From contig VXBA01002855.1 of NCBI GenBank assembly GCA_013399895.1, positions 682,001 through 746,000 on the forward strand: 64,000 nt of DNA, read 5' to 3'. Every line of letters begins with the position of its first letter. Position 1 is the first letter of the stretch. Source of the stretch: Serilophus lunatus. Its lineage: Eukaryota > Chordata > Aves > Passeriformes > Eurylaimidae. The notes under the pieces were generated by a model, which saw only the letters and a list, made by a program, of their open reading frames with translations, made no database searches and was not told where the DNA came from. This document shows positions 40,401 to 51,540 of this stretch, in pieces. The translations under genes and the position numbers were made by a program.

Positions 40401-43400
40401 TTGCAGCCAGTGCCTGACTCCTAAAGGTATGTTTCATTCTGTGGCCTCATCATCTGACTCAGAAGACAGTTTTTTCAGATGGATAGCGATGAGTCCAGAA
40501 GAACCCAAACACCTAAATGCAAGGCTAAATTCAGGGCCACTCTAGGTAGACCAAGTTTAGGAGACTCCTAACTGAGCTAGCACCATGGGACACAGCATTT
40601 GGTCCCAAGGCTGGGGTCCAGACAGTGGTCTCAATGGCACAGTCTCAGAAGTACCCACTGTGGATTAGGGGCATTAGGGGTATTTAAATATTCTGTCTTT
40701 CTATACTCAAGAGGATAGAAACATGTTTAGTAAAAGATGATTATCATAGGTTAATTTGCTGTATTTTTTTTCTGCCAAATTACCAATTAATGTAGCTGAA
40801 AAGAAATATTTTACAGATGTATAATCAAGCCCAGAAAGGAACTAGAGCTTCAATTGGAGCCTCTATTAATGTATTAAATTATCCTGATGTATCTTCAGCT
40901 GATTATATCAAGCACTCTTCTAGAATTTGCAAAAGTAGTAATAAATTAAATGACAAATGACTATTGATTATTTTTAACTTATTATCCTCTAGATTTTGCT
41001 ATGAATATCGCAAACTGATGCTGAGGGAGTGAACATAGGCAGTGGTGTCAAACAGATACTTAACATCTGCATAATAATTGTGTATCAATGGTAGTACTGC
41101 AATTGTGCATTTTCCTCTGTGCTCCATTGCTAGGATATGATGCATTATGGCTATAATTTTTAGGCATATATATATGCATATGTACATGATAGAAAGTTCT
41201 CTTCAGATGCAGAAAGACAACTAACTCAAATGGTTTTATTCTTCTGTTACGGATGTTCAGTGGGAAATAGGAAGTCAAGGAGGAGGAGAGGTACAAACAC
41301 AGTTTTTCACATCTCATTGCTACACCATACTCTTTTTAAGTACCAGACCCTATGTAGCCATTGCCAGAAAAGCTCTTTTAATTTTTAATATAATTAATAC
41401 TTAATTAATTTCAAGTTAATGTTTGTGCTATGTAAAAATATTTTAAACACTTCCATTTTTTAAGGGATCATTTTTCAACTTCTTTTCCTTCCTTTTTGAC
41501 TTTTGGCACCCACAGAACAAGTAAGTGTAAGAGGCAGCAAGTATGTTCTTTCCCCTGGGTGAGATCCACTTGCTTCAAAGGGTACACAATTTCTAGATTC
41601 ACCTGTTATATTTTAAAAAGAAAGTCACCCAGAAGCAATAAACATATTGTTTGATCAACATACATTTAATGCACCACAAAACAATTACAAGAGTCAATGT
41701 TTAAAGATCTGGAAGTCAGAAATGCTATTTCCAACACTTCTTGTAAAGTATGGTTATGAAAAAGTACTGAAAATGTTACTGTTGGCACACAAGTCATGCT
41801 GGAAACATTATCCTACATAAAGAAGTGTCATTCTAATCAGCAATTTCCTAGATGGCAAGTTCTTTTGTTTTAGAAAAGCTTTGTTTATCTATGCAAAACT
41901 TCTATCAATAGTAGGTTTTGTTTAATGCAGAAAATTATGAGTATAGACAATAAACTCTATGATACTTAAAAAGTAATATTCATATTACTACGGTACTTTC
42001 AATGAATACATAATGTATTAATTTGGGGATAATAAATACAGTCCTTTTACAGCACTTAAGGTGTCTTATTTGCCATGAAAAAATTCCATTTTCTTCCAGA
42101 TAGCTCTCTGCAGTTTTGTCTTCCAATTACAGGAATATTCTTGAATGTGTGTTTACAGACCAAGAGGTCAAACTACCTAAAAAAGATAACTGTGAGCCAC
42201 CTGAAAACTGACTTTTGAAAGTGGCCAACTACTTGATTCAGTTTTCCTTAGCAAATTTGGCCTGCAAATGCAATGAGAAATTTAGGTCTCACAGGTTGGC
42301 AGAATAATATCTTCACATCCTACTTTACATCCCAGGCTGTCCCCATAATCAGCTATTAATAGGGAGGGAGAAGCAGATGTAGAAAATTACCGTCCCTTGA
42401 GAGAGGGTCATGTCTGAGCTCAGGTGGCATCAGAACACTTTTACACTGCAGTGGAGAGTAACTGCCGTTGTCAAACCAACAGCAAACAGATACAGAGCCC
42501 TCCTACACAGACATCATACTATTTCACTGTCATTGGCACACTCCAAGCACACAGCATTAGGCTGTATTAGGTCCTTGCATATAATCAGCTGGAGGATGTA
42601 GATGTGTAATAACTGGAAATGAAAATGTAGAGGATTCTAAAACAACACTGAATGAGTCAATTATATTAAAGGATAGGAATTACTTACACTGTAAGTGAAG
42701 TACAGGCAGGATGTAGATGAATAGAAGAGTCATCCAGTTAAAATTGAAACAGTTTCTGAAGGTTGAGCTCTAAACTAAATCCACTTTCATGTCATTACAG
42801 GAAGCTGTGAAGTTAAACCTAACGAACAGCAACTGAACATCAACTGAAATTTGATTTCATGTATATCAAGTCGAATTACACATTGCAAATAAGATTAGTG
42901 TTCAGGAATCATTTGTGAACATATTTTTTGTATTTGTAGGCATACACCAAATTGTTTCTGTATAAGCATGCCACAATCTTCTGCATTGTTTGCAAATCAC
43001 TCATATTGACTATTCATTGCATGTCATTGGTCATCTAGCTCACATGCCAAAATTTCCATTCAGGAAGTATGACTTGGAATACCTAAATAAAATACAGATG
43101 AAATAACAGAGAAAAATACACTTTTTATATATGCCCAGATGAATACTTGTATCTCCTGAAATTTTAGTAAATATTGAGAAACTGCATAAACAAAGACTAG
43201 AAAAAAAATGGAAGTAAACACCCTATAGTATTTTTTGTTTAAATTAATAATTAAGTACTTTTTAAATAATATAATCCTATTAATTTCTCAGAAAAATCAT
43301 GTAGTAGTATTAAAGTTTCTTAAAAGCAACAAAAAAAATAGTGTTGAATATAATGAATAGCATTTGGATTTTTAAAATCCCTGAAATATTACTTAATTCC

Positions 43401-46251
43401 ATGGAGAAAGCAGCGTAAAAAAAAAGCATAAAAAAAAGAAAATGGAAATATGCAAGGCAGCACAATACAACCGAAAAACTTAGGCAACTTAAAAGAAAAT
43501 TAACTTCACTGCAAGCTATAATAATAGGCTTGCCATAGTCTAAATTATGTACTTCAATCAAATGAAGATATAACCAGCATCCAGTAGGAGAGCCTACTTA
43601 GAAAAGGGGTTGCAGAAAAACAATCAAAAAATGATCTAAGAAAACATAAAAGCAATTCCCTGAGAATAAAAAACTTTATCTGAACTAGAATCTACTAATA
43701 ATCCAGGAATGCTTAATTTGTAATAAGTTTTTAAGGCAAATCTAAAGAGTAAGTGACAAAAATCACCAGAAGCCCTTCCTTCATCACAAAGAAACATCAT
43801 CTTAGTGTTTTTAATCATTGATCAACTTTAATCAACACCTATAACAATTATTTGGAATTTTAAGTTAAAAGCCATGAAGATGAAAACAATTATTCTACAT
43901 AATAGCACTTCTTTTTTTGTAATGTGTGATCATCACCTTCAGAAACCATGTGAAAATGTTCTGGCCAGAAAGGGAAGAAATATAACTAAATGACAATTTG
44001 TTAAAAAAAGGCTTGAGAAAAGTAGCAGAGTGATTCTACTGTAAAATTAAAAATGTGGCAATGTTCAAGAAGTCTGATGAGTCAGAAGGACATTCCTGAA
44101 AAGGTGTCCTATTCTACAGAAGCCATTCAAATATCTTCTGGTTAAAGTGTAAAATCTTGCAAGGCAAAATTAAAGACATTTATCTTATTCAGTACTTATT
44201 AACTTTTAAAATAATAAGTAGACTCAGTGATTCTATCATCAACACTATAATCTGATGTCCTATTTTCAGCACAGAAAGAAAAAATTTATTTCCCTTTACC
44301 AAAAAACTTCATGAATTTGGGTAAATCAGTGAGTCATGATGTAATAATTCTTTGTCATTTTTTCCCACTTTTTCTTGTTTCCTTTACTCTTTTACAGGTG
44401 AAACACTGAGTATGAAACAGTGGAAGCAATGAAAATCTTGAAAAAATTGGCCTGGCTCACAAGATATTATATTCTCATGCAGTGTGACATCTTACCTGCT
44501 GTTATTCATTATTATATTCAGGAGCAGGAGTAGGAAATGCTACAATTATACTCCTCACGCCCACAACAGACCCCTCACCCAAAGTTCGTGGAATACTGTT
44601 GTGTTTGATAGCTTGATTCAATTAATTTCCAGGGGGCTATATAGCCACTAGCACACTGGGAGGGATAAGAATCAAAAGAAGGAAAAAAAGAGCACATAGC
44701 ATAGAAGATCATTTTGCATTGACATTCTAACAAGGGGATGACATAGTCAAGCACCATTTAGAGCGACAGAAGCAACTGCTTAGGAAACTGTGCACAGAAG
44801 AGGAGCTGGGTATGTATGTGTAGCTGGTGCATGTAAATAGAAGCTGACAATATAACCAGGGTTTTCTGTTATCTAGAAAACTTAGATAAATATTTGGTTT
44901 AGGTAAAGCAAAACAGTTAGATAAAATCTGGATGCTCCATCACGGCTTAAACCAGCCCAAAACAAAAGTGCTAATGTCTTCAGATTCTTTAGCTTGTTAC
45001 CAGCACTGACATTAAAAAAATATTGCACAAATTTTTTAAGGCATATTTAAGTAGTTTTCTATTAATAAGACACTATTATAACATTGCTATAGCAACCCAA
45101 GAGTTACAGTTGAAAAGACACTCTCTAAGCATTTCTACCCAGGTGATTCTAAGTTTTAAAGCTTTGAAAGTGCTTTAAAGTACTCACTGGTTTAGCTTAA
45201 GTATTTCAAGTGTGTTGTTAATAGCAAATACCTTAGAAAAGTTTTTTGGAAGGGCATGTCAAGCTTAACAAATCAGCATGTATAAACATTACACCTTGCA
45301 TTAACAGGTATGTTCAGATGAGGCAGTAGTCAATGAAAACGAAGGCAGAAGATGTTGATATGATGAGTAAGGCTGTAAGTTTATACAAAAAAAAAAGTCA
45401 GTAAATTAAAAATTGTGACATTCTCAACACCTGTAATGCTGTCCTGAGCAGAGAGATTAACATACTAAGCAGTGCACCGTTAAATGACTAAAGTAAGCAG
45501 CATACACAGCAATACAAAACACTATGTACCACAAGTCAAGGTTATTGTGGGAAACATTTTCTCCACTTGTGTATACAAACCCTTATGCTAACATAGGATC
45601 CAATTCACTCTGGCAGAAATGCAGCAGAGAGGAGCAGAAAGCCCATAAGCCTGTCATTGGGAAGTTTTCCCACCAACAGGTTGTTTCCATTCAAAGGGGA
45701 CAACAGTTTTCACCTACAGACCTACGTGCAGGGTCAAAGGATGAGCTCCGTGGCACTTCTTGGCTACCAGGTGAAGCAGATCTACTTTGACAGCAATTCA
45801 AAACTGAGACTGCTCTTGAGGGAAGTGAGACCTGTATGGACATTTCTTCTATTCCTCCAAGAATGGATCCATAGGCAAGGTGGAGCACTCTAGGAAGCCC
45901 ATTATTTTTCTCTTATGCAAATGTTGCCTGAAGACTGAGGAAAAAATTGGACATTCTCACAGCTGACATGTTCTCATTTCTGGTTAAAAGAGAAAATTCA
46001 TATTTTCTCGCAGAAGTCAAATGCTTTAATTTTTTCAATTTTTAAGCCAATGTTGAATTATGCTGTTCGGATCATGAGGAGACAATCATGACTGGAATCG
46101 CAGGAATATATCCCCTTACTCCAGAACAGGATTAAGCTATTTCTGATAGATATTTTCCTCCAGCACTTTCCCAGAAATCCCTCATGATTCCACAATCTCC
46201 CAAGACCTATCTTATTGTTGCATTGCACTTAGAAAGGTGTGGTAATCTCAG

Positions 46252-46312
46252 GTCTAAGAAGTTTTTCCTGATGTCAAACACAAATTTCTCTTCCTGTGCT
46301 CATGCATTATGT
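46252..46312 (-). mobile_element. Possible ancient CR1-like relic
   Basis: The segment taagaagtttttcctgatgt followed by caaatttctcttcctg resembles the minus strand of old CR1-family LINEs around the 'aggaagaacttc' part of the 3' region. It is short and strongly diverged, so the family call is tentative. Confidence 0.4.
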
Positions 46313-47749
46313 TCAGCAGGAGATAATGTGTGAATGATGACGCAGTGACTTGTGAAGCTACATTATCACTCCTCAATGTATTATTCTTGGAGGACAGGTG
46401 GTTTATATTTTCACTAGAGATCATTTTGTTAAAAAGACACATTCACTTCAGGGGAATAGTCCAGATTTAAATGAAATCTAATTTGCTACTACTATGTTTT
46501 TCAGTTTTACACAGGATATGATATAAAATATTGTATACAATACAAATGTACAATCTCATGAAGGGGTTTATTCATGGAATGTTTTCTGTTTGCATATAAT
46601 AGAAATCAGACCTTGAAGGAAAAATAGCAAGTTTTTATTTACACTTTTTTCCGTATATGCTGAACAGCCTACAGAAATTGTCCATTATAAATGGCAGAAA
46701 CATTCTAATAGACAATAAAGACCGGAACGTTTTCAAGTGTCTGAAAAGTTCACAGCACCTAAGTACCTTGATTCCTGCAGAATACACCTGGAAAAGGCAC
46801 TGCTTTCATAGCATTCGTTGACAGAAAATGATGATTTCCTATTTTAGGTAAGTTAAGAATTTTACATTTCCTAAGGTTAAAGGTTTCTAAACACAGCTGT
46901 TTCTGGCATAAACAAAGACAAAACACATACGGAAAAGGCACCAACTGATATATTATGTTTCTTACTGCTAAGTGAGTAGTTTATCAAAACATCTGACATT
47001 TTTTTCTTCAGAAAGAGACACATTAATTGGTTAAATGTTTTTTGTACATCTTGTACTTGCTGTACTTTATACCTCTTGATAGCGATTAAATATTGCAAAC
47101 AAAAAATGTAGAGGGGAATATACAGGCCAGCACTGCTCAGCTGTGGACCAGAAAAGACTTCGAACCTAGGGGACATAAGGGGGCACAAACTGAAGTAAGC
47201 TTTTATGACAGAAACAGTGAGTTCAATTTGCACATCAGTCCTCAAAGAAAAGAATAACACAGGTTTGGCTGGAATAGACAAAGATACATCTTTGTGATCA
47301 AAGATACCAATGCATGATGAATGTAGAACATAGTGATCACAATCTCATTTTTAATAGGTGTCCTGAAGTTGCTGTTGTTGAAGGTCTAAATTCAGTCATT
47401 GTCTCAGCAGTCCAAAGGAATGATAACAGCCTGCAACACTGTGAATATAGTTAAGAAAAATGAAGAGGCTAGAACATCTGAGGAACAGAGATACATTTCT
47501 GCATTGAGACAATCTGGTGATGTAGTGACACCAAAAGCTCACAAAGCAGGGCAGACGACTGACACACACTGGTGCTGAGAACACCTCAGCAGAGTAACAG
47601 CTCTTGACAGGGAATATGTATCCAAATCCAGACCTGCTGCAGTGTAATTGTAACTCTGTGGAAATCAAACGTAAACTGTGTGTGAATTAAATCTTTCAGG
47701 TTTTATACCAGTTTCAAAAAAGCCTCCTCATTTTTTCCTCGTGATTATA
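46313..47749. other. Noncoding DNA, no gene seen
   Basis: Short frames only, the largest 134 codons on the minus strand at 46877-47281 with no recognisable motif. Confidence 0.55.
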
Positions 47750-47750
47750 N
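47750..47750. other. Single ambiguous base (N)
   Basis: One undetermined base exactly at the left edge of the neighbouring CR1 fragment. It may mark a join of two contigs or a haplotype conflict. Confidence 0.95.
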
Positions 47751-47751
47751 G

Positions 47752-48112
47752 GGTGGGTAGGTCCACTAGACCAGGTTGCTCAGAGCTCCATCCAACATGG
47801 CCTTGGACACTTCCAGGGAGAAGGAATCCACAGCTTCTTTGGACAACCTGTTCCAGTGTCCCATCACTCTCTTAGTGAAAAATTTCTTACTTATATCTTA
47901 TCTAAATCTAGTCTCTCAATTGGAAGTCATTATGCTTTGTCCTGTCACTCCATACCCATGTAAAAAGTCCCTCCCCAGCTTTCTTGTAGGCTCCTTTTGG
48001 TACTGGAAGGTGCTCTAAGGTCTCCCTGGAGCCTTCTCTTCTCCAAGCTAAACAACCCAAACTATCTCAGCTTGTCTTCATAGGTAAGGTGCTTCAGCCC
48101 TTGGATCATCAA
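47752..48112 (-). mobile_element. CR1 LINE fragment, minus strand, truncated at both ends
   Basis: Read on the minus strand it follows the CR1 3' region: agggctgaagcacctt, tttagcttggagaagagaag, gtgacaggacaaagcataatg, acactggaacaggttgtcc, and gagcaacctggtctagtgga. The 3' UTR tail that should follow is absent; the homology stops next to the N at 47750. The sequence is decayed and has no coding capacity. It is the only clear CR1 copy in the window on this strand. Confidence 0.88.
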
Positions 48113-48840
48113 CTAACTTTGTTTTCATTAATTTTGTTTCCTGGCTAAAATGAAAAGTCCTAGGGATTCAGCTCTCACTGTAGTCTACCAGGAACTCCAT
48201 AAAACAGCAATATGCTGAGTGTTAATTCTCCACATGGAACATTTCACACAGCTCTTTACATAGAAAAGGCATCCTCAAAGGAAAAACAAACTAATGACTC
48301 AAGATGTGGGCTGAAAAGGGGGAAGATCTGTAAAAACAAACTGGTTATATTTGAAAACATATTAACCACTTATTTAACACTGACTCAGAATACACTCTTT
48401 TACCCCCTCTTAGATCTAGTCAGGCCTCTTTCCCTGCAAACTTGTTCATGAAATTCCATGGTGTTCAAGAATTTTTCCAGTCAGAGAATAGTTAGCAGTT
48501 AAATTTGATAACTAATCACTTATTATGAAGATAATATAGAAATATGTTTGCTGTCAAAAGTGTTAATTTATCACTTACATGACACCTAAGGAACACAAGT
48601 ATGATGAAGCATGAAAACAGTGCACTGGAGTTAAAACATTTTTGTTTCCTCTTTTTCTTTACAACTTCGACTAAGATATATGATGTTGCTACTGAAAACC
48701 TATTTATATGTGGAACCAGGCCCTGTCTGAAACATGTTCATCATATTCTAGGTGAGGAAAAAAATAATAAGTAAATAAGAAAAGTCATTTATTTACCAAA
48801 CACCTGCAGCTGTGGTATAAGTTAACCTAGTGTAAAATGG
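48113..48840. other. Noncoding spacer between two CR1 copies
   Basis: AT-rich sequence without a recognised feature between a minus-strand and a plus-strand CR1 fragment. Confidence 0.6.
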
Positions 48841-49749
48841 TGGTCAGTCACCAGTGTTGCTCCTCAGGGGTCTGTGCTAGGACCAGTGTTATTCAATATT
48901 TTTATTGATGACATGGATGAGGGTATTGAGTCCTTCATCAGTAAATTTGCAGACGACACTAAGCTGTGAGCTTGTGTCGATCTATTGGAAGAAAGGAGGG
49001 CTCTTCAGAGAGACCTGGATCGGTTGGAGAGCTGGGCAGCATCCAATAGGATGAAATTCAATAAGTCTAAGTGCCGAGTCCTGCATTTTGGCCGCAAAAC
49101 CCCCCTGCAATGTTATAAGCTGGGGGCAGAGTGGCTGGACAGTGCCCAGGTGGAAAGGGACCTGAGGGTACCGGTTGACAGTCAGCTCAACCTGAGCCAG
49201 CAGTGTGCCCTGGTGGCCAAGAAGGCCAATGGCATCCTGGCCTGCATTAGGAATGGTGTGGCCAGCAGGAGCAGGGAGGTTATTCTGCCTCTGTACTCGG
49301 CACTGGTGAGACCGCACCTGGAGTACTGTGTCCAGTTCTGGGCCCCTCAGTTTAGGAAGGACGTGGAGATGATTGAGCGTGTCCAGAGGAGAGCAACGAG
49401 GCTGGTGGGGGGCTTAGAGCACAAGCCCTATGAGGAACAATTGAGGGAGTTAGAGTTGTTTAGCCTGGAGAAAAGGAGGCTCAGAGGTGACCTCATCGCT
49501 CTCTACAACTTCCTGAAAGGAGGTTGTAGTCAGGTGGGGGTTGGTCTCTTCCACTGGGCAGCAACTGACAGAACGAGAGGACACAGTCTCAAGCTGCGTC
49601 AAGGGAGGTATAGGTTAGATATTAGAAAGAAGTTTTTTACCGAAAGAGTAATTAAGTTGTGGAATGGACTGCCCGGGGAAGTGGTGGAGTCACCATCCCT
49701 GGATGTGTTTAAAAAAAGGCTGGACGTGGCACTTGGTGACATAGTCTAG
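48841..49749 (+). pseudogene. CR1 ORF2 remnant: C-terminal reverse transcriptase
   Basis: In one frame the sequence reads the end of a non-LTR reverse transcriptase. The PQGS motif is at 48862-48873, followed by LGPVLFNIF, and the catalytic FADD motif is at 48946-48957. An in-frame TGA at 48967-48969, four codons after FADD, interrupts it. The same frame is then open to the natural stop after 49749, about 260 codons, and carries the usual CR1 C-terminal features: an RMKFNKSKC segment, RPHLEYCVQFW, the ERVQRRATRLV segment, and LWNGLPGEVVESPSL. In intact elements ORF2 joins an N-terminal endonuclease and the reverse transcriptase; here the endonuclease and most of the RT are missing by 5' truncation, so the copy cannot move by itself. 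The alternative start near 48985 is not a real translation start. Confidence 0.9.
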
Positions 49750-49830
49750 TCTAGTTGAGGTTCTAGGGTAAGGGTTGGACTAGATGATCTTGGAGGTCTC
49801 TTCCAACCTAGTGATTCTGTGATTCTGTGA
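48841..49830 (+). mobile_element. CR1 LINE, 5'-truncated, well preserved
   Basis: This is the best preserved repeat in the window. It begins inside the reverse-transcriptase domain and runs through the end of ORF2 and the 3' UTR (ggttggactagatgatcttgg, gtctcttccaacc) to the diagnostic CR1 tail of two octamers, gattctgt gattctgt, ending at 49830. CR1 elements lack a poly-A tail and usually make no clear target duplication; I see none here. The long open frame and intact tail suggest a younger insertion than the other CR1 pieces. The exact 5' breakpoint is uncertain by about 10 bases. Confidence 0.95.
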
Positions 49831-50024
49831 AAATGTTACCAAATAAGAATTGTGACATTCCACACAGGTGTAAATGAGTAATTACACACACGACACAGAT
49901 TGTAAGCAGACTAAACAGGATGCAAAAAATGTTCCCATTTTTACTCAGATTAATTTTTAACTGTCACTAAATCCACCTAAGTACAATTTCTACTTTTTTC
50001 ATATCCTTGTTTTTGGTTTATTTT

Positions 50025-50048
50025 GTGCGTGTACGTGTGTGTGTGTGT
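50025..50048. repeat. Imperfect (GT)n microsatellite
   Basis: Alternating GT with two interruptions (C at 50028 region and TAC), ending in seven pure GT units. Confidence 0.85.
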
Positions 50049-51279
50049 CAAAATATCTCACATGCACTCACTCCTATATAAATCAAACAAAATTGGGTGA
50101 GTTAAACAGGCGCACCAAGAGTCCTACAGAATAATTATGAAAAGTTGTCTTAAAAGAAAAAAAAAAAGGGATTTTTTTTCAACATGTTTTCTGGTGTTGT
50201 CCAAGTACATCTTTCTAGCCAGGAATGATTCCTTGACATTTTAGTAGGGCCTGGGCTCACACACTGCAAGATGAATCCCTTCTACTGTAGATCACAGTCA
50301 TTTCTCATCATTGTACATGGACAGGTTCTTTACTGTAATTCATGTCTTTTCAAATGATTTAGGTATGTTCTGCTTTCATTTCAACTGGGATATTAGTTAT
50401 CTTTGCTCATTATTTCTTACAACGTTTCACACTTTTTAAGTTCTATATTCCTGAGATATGCCTGTATTAAGAATTTCACAGTACTAAGTTAAGACTGACA
50501 TATTCCAAGTATGTATTAAGGTATCTTCAATTTAATACTGTCAAAAGGCAGTGCAACTCAAAGCATATATTTTCTTTAACCTTCCTAAAACACATGTAAC
50601 ATACAGAAATGCTTAAAAACTATAGGAACCATTTTTCTAACTATAACCATAGCTTGCTATTCCAATACAATATAGTGGCCAAAAAAACAGAGATGATCCC
50701 TTATCCCAAATATTTATGATCTAAACAATACATTACATCAAGAAAAAAGCACCATAAACCAGTAATTTCATGAATATCAGAATCCATGAAGTCTTCTCTC
50801 CACTGAAGTTGTGCATTATGACAGTTTGGTTTCATTACTCAGTAATATTAACAACATACCATGAGTTCACTTGTTATTGGACAGCAAAGGATACACACAG
50901 GAGAAAAATAATTTCAAGGCTGCACCTGTGGGAAAACCCCAAATCAGACTTTACGCCTGGAGAGTACATAGAGGACGTAAACCCAGACTAACTGTACAAT
51001 CTCTAATACTCTAATACCTAATACAATGAGAGTTCCACAGTCCCCTGACTGGATTTTCTACTGTCTACTAAAAATGAGCTCAAACTCCATTCTTTCTCTT
51101 CAGAGGGATATGAAATAAACTCCTTTTCTTCTGTGTGGCCATCTTCTTTGATAAAACTTAAACACACTTTAAATTTCTGGACTCTTCCAAGTTTTACCAA
51201 AAGCTTAAAATGTATGTATACAGTATAATCACAGCTATTTTGTTTCCTCAGGAAACCAGGCCTAAAACTGGATGAAGGA

Positions 51280-51540
51280 AATGCTAAGGAGGAGGAAGGA
51301 GAAGTTGGTTTTAAGGTGAGAGGTGACAAGGCTAGACAAGAAGGCATTCAAATAGGAAGAGCAGATCTGGAATGAAAGGTCAAATGAGGCAGTGAGGCAC
51401 ATGGCCAACCTGACAAACGAGAACTTAAGTGGATGAAAGCAGATAAACACAAAGAGAAAGGAAGATGAGAAAAAATTAAGAGAAGACAAAAGATGAATAA
51501 ATAAAGGAGAAGAGGAGAATATGGAGATTAAAAACTGGCT
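51280..51540. other. Purine-rich tract on the plus strand
   Basis: About 260 bases dominated by G and A, with many GGAA, GAGG and AAAGA units. Not a regular tandem repeat. It gives a shadow serine/phenylalanine-rich minus-strand frame (51262-51564) which I do not accept as coding. Confidence 0.6.

Larger units (their letters stand above)
34841..46251. other. About 11 kb of AT-rich noncoding DNA
   Basis: No supported coding exon. Frames of 135 codons (36182-36589) and 110 codons (39240-39572) show no domain and no compelling splice context. The stretch contains one candidate conserved regulatory block (35925-36085) and simple repeats, listed separately. Confidence 0.55.

Noticed and set aside
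48985..49749. Treating the 254-codon CR1 frame as a host gene
   Set aside because: Its start is a TTG inside the LINE just after an in-frame stop; the residues are those of the CR1 reverse-transcriptase C-terminus, and the CR1 3' tail follows.
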